Source: Corticium candelabrum
Taxonomy: Eukaryota; Porifera; Homoscleromorpha; Homosclerophorida; Plakinidae
NCBI RefSeq assembly: GCF_963422355.1
Contig: NC_085095.1
Span: 5,985,327 to 6,049,326 of the forward strand
Length of the DNA: 64,000 nt
Direction: 5' to 3'
Under the pieces are notes generated by a model. That model was not told where the DNA came from. It did no database searches and saw only the letters and a program-made list of their open reading frames with translations. Below, in pieces: positions 27,348 through 36,635 of the stretch. Both the position numbers and the translations under genes were made by a program. The number at the start of each line of letters is the position of its first letter. Within the stretch, counting starts at the first letter, position 1.

Positions 27348-27502
27348 GAGGGCATCACCATGGTCAAGTCACTGTGTGCCAAACCAATCATGTGCAACAA
27401 CAGGGTTACAACATTTTGAAGACATAACCCTACACCTGTACCTGACTTCGTTTTCATAAAAGAAAGAAGTACTGTAAAGAGAAGGAGGGAAAACAAGAGC
27501 AT
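3528..27502 (-). CDS. MUC4-like transmembrane mucin (micro-exon repeats, EGF, NIDO, AMOP, VWD, EGF, SEA-like, TM)
   Basis: This is a cell-surface mucin-type glycoprotein. The exons I read are: 27442-27502 (signal peptide, [15 protein letters not shown]); about 110 micro-exons at 26933-11861; 10792-10821; 9154-9441 (two EGF); 8962-9095 and 8542-8889 (NIDO, with VAPFWADVD); 7762-8434 (end of NIDO, then AMOP with QCCY and DCCR); 7093-7701 ([13 protein letters not shown]). Next come 6221-6472, 5791-6159, 5569-5724, and EGF exons 5375-5506, 5180-5302, 5004-5120, 4810-4932, 4624-4749. The stalk exons are 4473-4559, 4303-4412, 4144-4250; then 3727-4080 (SEA-like, Thr-rich, TM helix [20 protein letters not shown]) and 3528-3660 (tail, TAA). 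Phases agree at every junction; most are phase 1. I estimate roughly 2,850 residues. NIDO-AMOP-VWD-EGF-TM order is that of MUC4 and of cnidarian/sponge mucin-like proteins. The first Met (27502) is chosen because the 61-nt exon ends in phase 1 at a GT donor and joins the array in frame. Transcript support is lacking. Confidence 0.85.
9442..10791 (-). other. Mucin-gene intron, no further exon seen
   Basis: This lies between the EGF exon and the 30-nt Ser/Thr exon. It holds a (TA)n run at 10445-10489 and otherwise unremarkable AT-rich sequence. The intron ends in TTTATGCAG before the EGF exon. Confidence 0.6.
10445..10489. repeat. TA microsatellite
   Basis: Uninterrupted (TA)n of about 45 bp within an intron of the mucin gene. 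Confidence 0.95.
10822..11860 (-). other. Mucin-gene intron at the distal end of the array
   Basis: About 1 kb without a recognisable exon. It contains small inverted repeats, for example TATTATCGATATTGG near 11182 with its partner near 11208, and CTCACGTAGCCAGG near 11545 with its partner near 11585. The intron probably lost or never gained repeat cassettes. Confidence 0.5.
11861..13706 (-). repeat. Micro-exon cassette array, block 1 (12 exons)
   Basis: Twelve copies of an exon-intron cassette, more diverged than block 2. The exons end in GAAG before GTATGT and begin CAC after a TAG acceptor. The first two from the left are longer: 11861-11911 (51 nt) and 11963-12007 (45 nt, whose last base is T instead of G so the split codon becomes Ser). 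The rest are 39 nt. The encoded peptides vary around [13 protein letters not shown]. Introns run from about 50 nt to almost 500 nt, mostly near 95, and contain TTAATTAATTATAATACTC. Confidence 0.85.
13707..14916. other. Non-array insert splitting the micro-exon array
   Basis: About 1.1 kb of unrelated DNA between the two array blocks, inside one intron of the mucin gene. It includes a dispersed-repeat segment at about 13985-14030, with TCGTCATTCCCC shared with 46.4 and 47.6 kb, and short repeats of GTGCACCATTAGAC around 14510-14545. I see no coding exon in it; the open frames on both strands lack recognisable domains. Confidence 0.6.
14917..26933 (-). repeat. Micro-exon cassette array, block 2 (about 98 exons, 122-bp unit)
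   Basis: By hand count there are about 98 cassettes in 12 kb. The standard unit is 122 bp: a 39-nt exon plus an 83-nt intron. Variant units of about 127 bp carry TATTAATTAA in the intron, and a divergent type has TTAACAATACTCTAG. On the minus strand each exon starts CACTTACTGAAAC after CTGTCTAG and ends GCAACAGAAG before GTACAT, GTGTGT or GTGAGT. The common peptide is [13 protein letters not shown], rich in Thr/Ser/Glu/Pro as expected of an O-glycosylated mucin repeat. Three exons (near 15042, 15895, 16133) are 33 nt. An unspliced read meets a TGA a few codons into each intron, so the open frame needs splicing. Confidence 0.85.
26986..27342. repeat. Large CA microsatellite in intron 1 of the mucin gene
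   Basis: About 357 bp of (CA)n containing a duplicated block with CACCCACACACCCACAGAC. It lies between the signal-peptide exon (27442-27502) and the first micro-exon (26895-26933). Apparent open frames here are microsatellite artefacts. Confidence 0.95.
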
Positions 27503-28031
27503 CGCAACAAGACTCACCCAACGACAACTAAACAAAGCATGCAGTAACTAAGGATATGTAATTAACAAGACAATCAGACCCCATAGATATATATCATACG
27601 CTTTGTATAAATGCCAGCTGGGGCTTCCTCAGATACATCATGCTAGGAGGCACGTAGTGTTTTGCTTATGAAATTGACACGCCCATGACATGCCGGTTCC
27701 GCCTACTCTCTGTTAGATTAGACATTATCGTAATTCTATTAGGCAATTATCTAATAAATTACATCATTACACATCCTGTCATATCATAGTTAGCAGGCAC
27801 ATTGATCTGTGAAGTGTGGGAAATTACCAGATCCCGGGCTAGCCTCGCCCCAAACGCAGTGTGGATTGTAGCCCAGGCACTTACAAACATGAAACTGACG
27901 CACGTGAGAAGGTGGAGACACAGGTGCATTCCATAGCAGTCGTTGGAACGAGCAGCTTCCGGAATCTTACATGTGTAGACTCCACCCTAGTCTGACATGG
28001 CCCATCCTATTCTAGCTAAAGAGTAGATGTA
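27503..28031. other. Upstream region of the mucin gene
   Basis: This is probable promoter/5' UTR for the minus-strand mucin gene. No TATA-like element can be assigned with confidence. A dispersed motif, CTAGCCTCGCCCCAAACGCA, lies at about 27839-27858 and matches the repeat family at 441 and 45557. Confidence 0.4.
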
Positions 28032-28088
28032 ATTGGCGAGCGAAGCGAGCCTCTCTCTTGTCATGTCAATTGAGCTCGAGATATATTA
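28032..28088 (+). repeat. Left copy of a perfect 57-bp inverted repeat
   Basis: It starts ATTGGCGAGCGAAGCGAGCC and continues through CAATTGAGCTCGAGATATAT. The exact reverse complement is at 33533-33589. It is followed inward by a TATATTTA-type microsatellite (28089-28141), mirrored by TATAAATA repeats at the other end. Together the two copies bracket 5.5 kb of nested elements. Confidence 0.9.
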
Positions 28089-28142
28089 TCTACATTTATA
28101 TATTTATATATTTATATATTTATATATTTATATATTTATATG

Positions 28143-30577
28143 CGTACGTCAGCACTTGTCATATGGATTTACGGCAAAACGGAAAGACTGATCGACAAAA
28201 CGACGATGCCAGATAAATGCAATTTTGACTCCGTGACGTAATATGCGCTAAAAATTGAAGTAAGGGACCCTTTTCGAGGGGTCGACTGAATTGTAATTTC
28301 TTGGCGAGAAGAGTGAAGCGACTCTCGATTTTTCTCCCTTACACGACTAAAGAGCAAAAGGAACTGATACGTGACAAACGGAACGGAAAGAAAAAGCTAA
28401 AAGAAGAGAAAAGCCTGTTTTTTGAGTTTTCCTGCGTTACTTTGACCGAAATTATTGCTACGCAACCATTATCACGTAACGACGCGACCATTGTTACGCG
28501 ACTATCTTAGTAAACGAGTGAGACGATTGAAGCGTGAATGAAGAATTGAAGACAACTAGAGTATTTTGCGTTCAATTATCCGCTTCAGGCAATCAATTAT
28601 CCGAATTGGGCGTTCAGTTATATGACTCCGTCATTCAATTATTCGATGTTCTGTCCTAATTAGAAGTAAGAAATATAGAAATAATTATTTTAGTCGCACT
28701 TTTCTTTCCTGACGTTTTTCTAGGATGCTCACTCGATTACGTTTCAGCTGAACAATAAATAATTGAGTCAAGAAAGGTGGGAAGGCGAAGTAATGAAATT
28801 CGAGCTCTTGATTAGCTAGAAACCCGCTACGACGCTTGATGGACTGTTGAATGGTATCACGCACGACGCGCGGTTTACAAAGTATGCAGATTACACCACG
28901 ATTGACGAAGCAAGGGGTTGTTGTAGGCTTCCTAGATATGTAGATTTAGTTCTCTCTCAACAGCTTAGTTAGACCTCCGCGGAAACGTGGGACACCAAGA
29001 TTTGTGCAAAGGAAATTATCGTACAACACACACTAAAAATTCACGCTAAAGTCAAGATTAATTACAAATTAGTGCGTCTAGACAGCTGATGAATGATGAT
29101 ATTTGAGCAACTGCCTAACCGCAGACTATGTAATTAAGTTATTCAGTTTTCCATGATATTACACAACACCCGTAAGCAACGGTTAATTGAATGCCTGAAT
29201 CGGATAATTGAACGCAAAATACTATAGAAGAGCAACTGAAAGTCTGTTTCCTGAGTCCCTGCGTTTGTTTGACAAAAACTATTGCTACGTAGCGCAACCA
29301 TTGTTTAACTAGTAAATGCTCGGTTAGCATTGTGTTTGGCGAGCGATGGTGTTCTGTCTTTACCTAATAAGTGATAATTTGTGTAACAATGGTTGCGTTA
29401 CGTAGCAATAGTCTCTGTCAAAACAAACGCGGGAACTAAAGAAACAGACTTTCAGTTGCTCTTCTATAGTATTTGGCGTTCAATTATCCGAATTGGGCGT
29501 TCAATTATCCGATTCAGGCGTTCAATTATCCGTTGCTTACGGCTGTTGTGCAATATCATGGAAAACTGAATAACTTACATAGTCTGCGGTTGGGCAGCTG
29601 CTCAAATATCATCATTCATCAGCTGTCTAGACGCAATGATTTGTAATTAATTTTGACTTTAGCGTGAATTTTTAGCGTGTGTTGTACGATAATTTCCTTT
29701 GCACTAATCTTGGTGTCCCACGTTTCCACGGAGGTCTAACTAAGCTGTTGTGAGCGAACTAAATCTACATATCTAGGAAGCCTACAACAACCCTTTGCTC
29801 CGTCAATCGTGGTGTAATCTGCATACTTTGTAAACCGCGCGTCCTGCGTGATACCATGCAACAGTCGATCATGCATCTTAGCGGGTTTCTAGCTAATCAA
29901 GAGCTCGAATTTCACTATTTCGCCTACTCACCTTTCTTGAATCAATCATTTATTGTTCAGCTGAAACGTGAGTGAGCATCCTAGAAAGACGTCATGAAAG
30001 AAATGTGCGCAGTTTTGACTTTACGTATCAGACTGAAACAATTATTTCTATAAATTTAGTACTTCTAAGACAGAACATCGGATAATTGAATACTTGAGCC
30101 AGATAACTGAACACCCAATTCGGATAACTGATTGCCTGAATCGGATAATTGAGCGCAAAATACTCTAGTTGTCTTCAATTTTTCGTTCACGCTTCCATTG
30201 TCTCACTCGTTTACTAAGATAGTCGCGTAACAATGGTCGCGTCGTCACGTGATAATGGTTGCGTCACAATAATTCCTGTCAAAGTAACGCGCGGAAACTA
30301 AAAAACAGACTTTTCTCTTCTTTTAGCTTTTCCTTTCCATCCCGCTTGTCATGTATCAGTCTCCTTTGCTCTTTAGTCGCGTAAGGGAGCAAAATCGAGA
30401 GTCGTTTTACTCTTCTCGCCAAGAAATTACAATTAAGTCGACCCCTCGAAAAGGGTCCCTTGCTTCAATTTTAGCGCATATGTTACAGAGTCAAAATTGT
30501 ATTCATCTGGCATCATCGTTTTGTCGATCCGTCTTTCCGTTTTGCCGTAAATCCATATGACAAGTGCTGACGTAAGC
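28143..30577. mobile_element. Foldback element, 2.4 kb palindrome
   Basis: The arms of about 1.15-1.2 kb (28143 to about 29330, and about 29370 to 30577) are reverse complements with scattered mismatches. Ends read CGTCAGCACTTGTCATATGG inward from both sides. Each arm carries copies of GGCGTTCAATTATCCGA. No transposase is visible. One internal block, CTTTTCGAGGGGTCGAC, also occurs in the neighbouring Helitrons (CCTTTCGAGGGGTCGAC), hinting at shared ancestry or exchange. Confidence 0.8.
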
Positions 30578-30578
30578 A

Positions 30579-30599
30579 TCTAATATATAAAGCTCAAAT

Positions 30600-30647
<48 letters not shown>

Positions 30648-31169
30648 CGCGTTTGGCGGCCACGTCTTTTGTCCGTTTGCAACCGAAATTGGCACGCACA
30701 CTCGGCACGCACAGAGGAAGGTTTGCGTAAAAAAAATTTAAAAAGTTATGCACCGGGTTCCCTCTCGAGGGGTCGACCCCCGCGTAAAATTTCTCGATGA
30801 CGCAAACGCTACACATTCCGGTTCATTCGAACACACGCCCGCACCAGTCCCGTGTAAACCGTATGCATCGTCGTCCTTCGCAAAGCTTCGAGCGATCGAA
30901 TATCTCTTGCCGACGAAACTTACTCTTCTAGCGCTTGCGTTTCTCTCCAAATTCTGATTGCATTTGCATCGAATCCAACCTACACGTTTTCTGCAGCAAG
31001 CGGTACACGGGGAGTGTGTCGATTTCTATCAAAACAAGCGCGAAGATCAAGATTCGAATTCATTCAGCATATCCGGGACCTCGCAACAAAGATTGCACGT
31101 GACGTGTCCACAGACCTATCTTTACACTACAGTATCTTGCCCGTACGAAGGACGGGCCATGTATACTAG
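30579..31169 (+). mobile_element. Non-autonomous Helitron, unit A
   Basis: It begins TCTAATATATAAAGC after an A. A (GT)n run follows directly. Near the 3' end is the hairpin GCCCGTACGAAGGACGGGC, then about 10 nt, then the terminal CTAG followed by T. This matches the Helitron rule (5' TC, 3' hairpin plus CTRR, insertion between A and T). No Rep/helicase is encoded; overlapping open frames are accidental. Confidence 0.85.
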
Positions 31170-31736
31170 TCTACTATATAAAGCTCAAATTGTCTGTGTG
31201 TGTGTGTGTGTGTTCGCGTTTGGGGGCCACGTCTTTTGTCCGTTCGCAACCGAAATCGGTACGCACACTCAGCAAGCACAGAGGAAGGTTTGCGTAAAAA
31301 AAATTTAAAAAGTTATGCACCGGGTTCCCTCTCGAGGGGTCGACCCCCGCGTAAAATTTCTCGATGACGCAAACGCTACACATTCCGGTTCATTCGAACA
31401 CACGCCCGCACCAGTCCCGTGTAAACCGTATGCATCGTCGTCCTTCGCAAAGCTTCGAGCGATCGAATATCTCTTGCCGACGAAACTTACTCTTCTAGCG
31501 CTTGCGTTTCTCTCCAAATTCTGATTGCATTTGCATCGAATCCAACCTACACGTTTTCTGCAGCAAGCGGTACACGGGGAGTGTGTCGATTTCTATCAAA
31601 ACAAGCGCGAAGATCAAGATTCGAATTCATTCAGCATATCCGGGACCTCGCAACAAAGATTGCACGTGACGTGTCCACAGACCTATCTTTACACTACAGT
31701 ATCTTGCCCGTACGAAGAACGGGCCATGTATACTAG
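31170..31736 (+). mobile_element. Non-autonomous Helitron, unit B (abuts unit A)
   Basis: It starts TCTACTATATAAAGC immediately after the CTAG of unit A with no spacer, and ends with its own hairpin (one mismatch: GAAGAACGGGC) and CTAG. It is almost identical to unit A apart from a shorter GT run, so the duplication is recent. Confidence 0.85.
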
Positions 31737-32292
31737 TCTACTATATAAAGCTCAAATTGTCTGTGTGTGTGTTCGCGTTTGGGGGCCACGTCTTTTGTCC
31801 GTTCGCAACCGAAATCGGTACGCACACTCAGCAAGCACAGAGGAAGGTTTGCGTAAAGGAATTAAAAAATTATGCACCGGGTCCCCTCTCCAGGGGTCGA
31901 TCCCCGCGTAAAATTTCTCGACAACGCACACGCTACACATTTCTGTTCATTCGAACACACGCCCATACCAGTCCTGTGTACACCGTATGCATCGTCGTCC
32001 TTCGCAAAGCTTCGAGCAATCGAATATCTCTTGCCGACGAAACTTACTCTTCTAGCGCTTTCGTTTCTCTCCAAATTCTGATTGCATTTGCACCGAATCC
32101 AACCTACACGTTTTCTGCAGCAAGCGCTACACGGGGAGTGTGTCGATTTCTATCGAAACAAGCGCGAAGAACAAGATTCGAATTCATTCAGAATATCCGG
32201 GACCTTACAACAAAGATGCACGTGACGTGTCCACAGACCTATCTTTACACTACAGTATCTTGCCCGTACGAAGGACGGGCCAGGTATACTAG
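31737..32292 (+). mobile_element. Non-autonomous Helitron, unit C (abuts unit B)
   Basis: It starts TCTACTATATAAAGC directly after the CTAG of unit B. It is more diverged from A/B than they are from each other. It ends in the same hairpin and CTAG. Confidence 0.85.
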
Positions 32293-32294
32293 TA

Positions 32295-32853
32295 TCTAAT
32301 ATATAAAGCTCAAATTGTCTGTCTGTGTGTGTGTTCGCGTTTGGAGGCCACGTCTTCTGTCCGTTTGCAACCGAAATCGGCACGCACACTCGGCACGCAC
32401 AGTGAAAGGTTTGCGTAAAAAATTTAAAAGATTACGCACCGGGTCCCCTTTCGAGGGGTCGACCCCCACGTAAAATTTCTCGATGACGCAAACGCTACGC
32501 ATTCCGGTTTATTCGAACACACGCCCACACCAGTCCTGTGTAGACCGTATGCATCGTTGTCCGTCGCAAAGCTTCGAGCGATCGAATATCTCTTGCCGAC
32601 GAAACTTACTCTTCTAGCGCTTTCGTTTCTCTCCAAATTCTGATTGCATTTGCACCGAATCCAACCTACACGTTTTCTGCAGCAAGCGCTACACGGCGAG
32701 TGTGTCGATTTCTATCGAAACAAGCGCGAAGAGCAAGATTCGAATTCATTCAGAATATCCGGGACCTCGCAACAAAGATTGCACGTGATTTATCCACACC
32801 TATCTTTAAACTACAGTATCTTGCCCGTACGAAGGACGGGCCATGTATACTAG
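32295..32853 (+). mobile_element. Non-autonomous Helitron, unit D
   Basis: It starts TCTAATATATAAAGC, two bases (TA) after the end of unit C. It ends in the hairpin and CTAG at 32850-32853, followed by a (TAAATATA)n spacer. It completes four same-direction copies. Confidence 0.85.
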
Positions 32854-32883
32854 TAAATATATAAATATATAAATATATAAATA

Positions 32884-33441
32884 CTAGTATACATGGCCCG
32901 TCCTTCGTACGGGCAAGATACTGTAGTGTAAAGATAGGTCTGTGGACACGTCACGTGCAATCTTTGTTGCGAGGTCCCGGATATGCTAAATAAATTCGAA
33001 TCTTGCTCTTCGCGCTTGTTTCGATCGAAATCGACACACTCCTCATGTAGCGCTTGCTGCAGAAAACGTGTAGGTTGGATTCGGTGCAAATGCAATCAGA
33101 ATTTGGAGAGAAACGAAAGCGATAGAAGAGTAAGTTTCGTCGGCAAGAGATATTCGATTGCTCGAAGCTTTGCGAAGAACGGCGATGCATACAGTCTACA
33201 CAGGACTGGTGTGGGCGTGTGTTCAAATGAACTGGAATGTGTAGCGTTTGCGTCATCGAGAAATTTTACGCGGGGGTCGACCCCTCAAGAGGGGACCCGG
33301 TGCAAATTTTTTTAATTTTCTTTTCGCAAACCTTCCTCTGTGCGTGCCAAGTGTGCGTGCCGATTTCGGTTGCGAACGGACAAAAGACGTGGCCGCCAAA
33401 CGCGAACACACACACACACAATTTGAGCTTTATATATTAGA
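32884..33441 (-). mobile_element. Non-autonomous Helitron, unit E (inverted)
   Basis: The minus-strand copy runs from the TC at 33441-33440 to the CTAG at 32887-32884, with the 3' hairpin intact. It is flanked by A and T as expected. It faces unit D tail-to-tail across a 30-bp AT repeat. Confidence 0.85.
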
Positions 33442-33532
33442 TATAAATATGTATAGATGTGTTATCTGTATTATATACAAATATATATATATATAATATA
33501 TATAAATATATAAATATATAAATATATAAATA

Positions 33533-33589
33533 TAATATATCTCGAGCTCAATTGACATGACAAGAGAGAGGCTCGCTTCGCTCGCCAAT
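33533..33589 (-). repeat. Right copy of the perfect 57-bp inverted repeat
   Basis: Exact reverse complement of 28032-28088, ending GCTCGCTTCGCTCGCCAAT. With the left copy it marks the limits of the transposon nest. Confidence 0.9.
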
Positions 33590-36027
33590 AGCTGCAGCGT
33601 CTCATTTTCGCGTGTCACGTGTACAAGCAACATGGAAAAGGGATAGCCTCGCAAGCCAGGCTCTTCCGCGCAGTCGCTATGCTTAAACGCACGTGAATCA
33701 CACGAGGAGGAGGAGCTTTTACCAGTACAGTACACATTGCTCCAGCAAAAACGTCATAGTGACGTACGTGGGACCCCAGATTCGCTTTCATAGCTTGGAC
33801 CTTTTCTGCGGGCGTGGCACTAACAACGTCATCGCGGCTTACTGAACACTTGGTGCTTTGATGTCTTAGCGTTTGTTAACCGCGTGGGTTTGTAGCGAAA
33901 GCGACCAGTTTTCTTTTCGAACTTTTACTAGCGCGTATAGCGATGCATCGAATCAGGTAAGGCCTTATTAGGACCCGGCTCTTGTTGGTTTTGCATCTTT
34001 TTACAAACATGAACAACCTTTTCTGATCTCTGTCGTGACTCTGCCACGTCATTTTGAGTGTTACTGTAACATTGGGACTTGACAGACGTGAACTGTGGGT
34101 ACAAACTTGCGTACGTAGTACGATATCGATTGTATGTATTCTGTGTGGTATACGCACTTAACAAATGGTTTGGTTTGCACCTCCTGAATACTTCCTAGAA
34201 TGTGCATCGTCTAGGGAATGACCCACGTGAAGAGGAAGTCTTTAGACTAGTCTGGTGGTATTCATACTGGGAGGTAGGAAGGAAATGCATGATTTCATCT
34301 TGAGTTCTGACTGTGCAATGCATCATTTTGGGAGCTGCAGCAGGAATTGAAGGAAAGCAGAACTGCATCAAGTTACTTGAACGCGTACGGCGAATGAGGA
34401 TTGAGGGAATTGAAGAGTTGAGGCAATTCAGGATAATGATGAAAAGACCTTGTTATTGCACAGGATGCTGCAATTAAATATTTAAAATTTTGTTAAGTTG
34501 TTGAAGTATGTTGCCAGTTCACTTAAATACTGGTCAAAGAGACATACAACGTTTGCAGACAGCCAATCAAAGAAACAACATTCTCTTACCTTTGAATGAG
34601 TTTTTTTCTATAGTTCGTCTTCCTATGGGCCTAGAGATGAAAGACCTTTCTCTTGTTCACAACATTTATCACATGAATCAACTTTCTGTATTATTGTTTG
34701 AATAACATCGACTGGTGGTTGCCAAGAAATAGTCTACGTTAAAGTCTACTACAATCGTTTCAAGAGATTTCTTCAGAAGTGACCTGCATCATTGATGCAA
34801 CGGAAATATTAATTAGCAAAACGTCCTTCAGATAGGTGTTTGCAGTCATCTTTTTTCTCAGGTTATAAACACCACCACACTGTTTAGGCATTAGTTGTAA
34901 TACATGTATCCCATATGCTCATGACATGTTTGTATTACAACTACTTACTGGTGGCATATCATACAGGAACTTACCAAGCAGTCTATTTAGAAATGAATTT
35001 TGTTAATTTCAATTCTTTTGACATTCAACTCAACCAAATATAATCGAAAAATAGAAACTTGAAAATAGAAAAAGGAAAAATGAAAAAGGAAAATGAAAAA
35101 CGAAAAGCAAAAATGAAAAATGAAATAAAAATTTGCTCGGCGAATTAATTTTTCCAGCAAAATAATTGAAAAGCTTTGACAAAAATGAAAAATAAAAAAT
35201 AGAAAATGAAAATTAAAATTCAAAAATTAAAATTTGAAAATTGAAATGGCCGGAAGGGTCCCGGACCCACCACTCTTGCGCGTTTACTCTGACATCTACA
35301 GTCTGTGGGTTCATCAAAGCAGTGGAAGGAGTCCACGTCATAATCAGATTGGCGTGTATTGCTATCTGACGGTACTTTCGACTCAGCAAGCAGCTCTATT
35401 GTACGATATTGGCTCTCCTCACCGTGAACTGGAAACATCTAGGCGTGGGAACCTTTCAATTTCCTATTTCCCCATTAACTAGACCCAAGCTGACAAAGTC
35501 CACACCGACAATTCTGACACTGCACCATAGTAGTACCTAGCTAGTGTTGGACATTATGGACTTTAGGTAGGGATGGCACCGAGGCTCATGAGACTGGAAA
35601 CGAGGCTAGATACTAAATTTTAGTAGCTACGCAGGGCTAGGCGCGTCGCCTCGCTCCTCCGTGCAGCATGCAGTTACAGTGTACCAATTATAGGGCCTGG
35701 GATGTTTGGTGTGATGGGTAAGACCAATTAGGGGGATGACTGCCATATGGTATGAACTTGATTGCAATACAAGTACCCAAAAAGCAACAGTGGTTGTCAT
35801 GCACCGCCCACAATTGCGTCGGTAGCAACTGCAGTTTCCGTCTAGCATCACTAAACGTTTTTATTTGGCGTGTAGCTACTGCAGAATATTAGACGGCTCT
35901 AGAGAACTAACAATGAACAGGTTAACAATAGAAATAAATGAGGAAGACTTGTCAGAACTGCGACAAGATTCTCCATAGAGACCGAAAAAATGATAACAAT
36001 GACTAGCACAACAAGCTTGATTCTTGT
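33590..36027. other. Intergenic, no gene supported
   Basis: I see open frames of up to about 90 codons but no domain, splice structure or codon bias to support any of them. A purine-rich stretch of GAAAA/AAAAT repeats occupies about 35040-35245. Long AT-rich parts are otherwise featureless. Confidence 0.5.
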
Positions 36028-36087
36028 CGAGCCCTGTACTCCTATATTATAAAAAATCCCCCTTATAATATAGGAGTACAGGGCTCG
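36028..36087. repeat. Perfect 25-bp hairpin
   Basis: CGAGCCCTGTACTCCTATAT (36029 on) pairs with ATATAGGAGTACAGGGCTCG (ending 36087), and the stem extends into TATAA/TTATA. The loop is about 10 nt of A and C. It could be a solo foldback remnant or a structured RNA; nothing flanking decides. Confidence 0.75.
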
Positions 36088-36404
36088 TGTTACTATTTTG
36101 TTGGGAGCATCTAGGCGAATCTAAGGCGTGTCATTGTAGCGGAGCAGGTAGCGGTCTGTAGATATGTTGCCCCTCCGAATCACGTGTTGTCGACTGATTA
36201 TGCGAATCAAATATCTATTGCTCGAGCTCTGAAAATTTCTCACAGGCTTTAACCGACTTTTTAGTTTGACGCATACTCCAAGTTGTGATATACTGCAATG
36301 TGTGAGTCATCCTAATCCTTGACCTAAAACCCCTCCTCTTTTTAGCACAATGATTGTGGTAAGTTATTGTAAGAATGTGCACACGCTAGATTAGTTTGGC
36401 GAAA

Positions 36405-36635
36405 ATGAGTGCTCCATTACTGAAAGACAACGTAGCTGCCAGTGTACTTCCCCGTGATACTCCATCAGAGTTAATTCCCGTTCGTGTCAGTGGCGATGGC
36501 AACTGCCTCTTTCATGCCTTGAAAGTGGCATTGGCTGCAACCGTAAAATGTTTGCAAGTGCCAACGGTTAGTGATCTTCGAAGAAACTGCGCCGACGAAC
36601 TGGAAAAGAACGGAGCAATTTACGCAGCCCTTATT
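36405..36635 (+). CDS. OTU-like cysteine-box exon (partial gene)
   Basis: One 77-codon exon opens with ATG at 36405 and ends at a good GTAAGG donor. It encodes VRVSGDGNCLFHALKVALA, the D-G-N-C-L-F-H-A-L signature surrounding the catalytic Cys of OTU-type deubiquitinases, followed by SDLRRNCADELEKNG. The catalytic His region is not visible. A possible later exon at about 37265-37350 (frame with DPPHHALRLAVRDTMLAG) lies before a Helitron at 37470, but I could not join it in phase. The locus may be a truncated gene, or part of a transposon protein with an OTU domain. Function is therefore only suggested. Confidence 0.5.

Noticed and set aside
26961-27535. Long open frames of Cys-Val or Thr-His repeats across the CA microsatellite, including one joined to a signal-peptide-like start
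   Set aside because: The repeat is a dinucleotide that is open in several frames by chance. The signal-peptide part is used instead as a 61-nt exon ending at a GT donor before the microsatellite, which gives a consistent phase with the next exons.
30958-32853. Apparent protein family repeated four times (frames beginning MHLHRIQPTRF)
   Set aside because: These frames lie in the bodies of non-autonomous Helitrons and repeat only because the elements do. No Rep/helicase motif is present.
33876-34705. ORFs of 65-93 codons as possible genes
   Set aside because: No domain, splice context or upstream/downstream exon supports them; the lengths are expected by chance.
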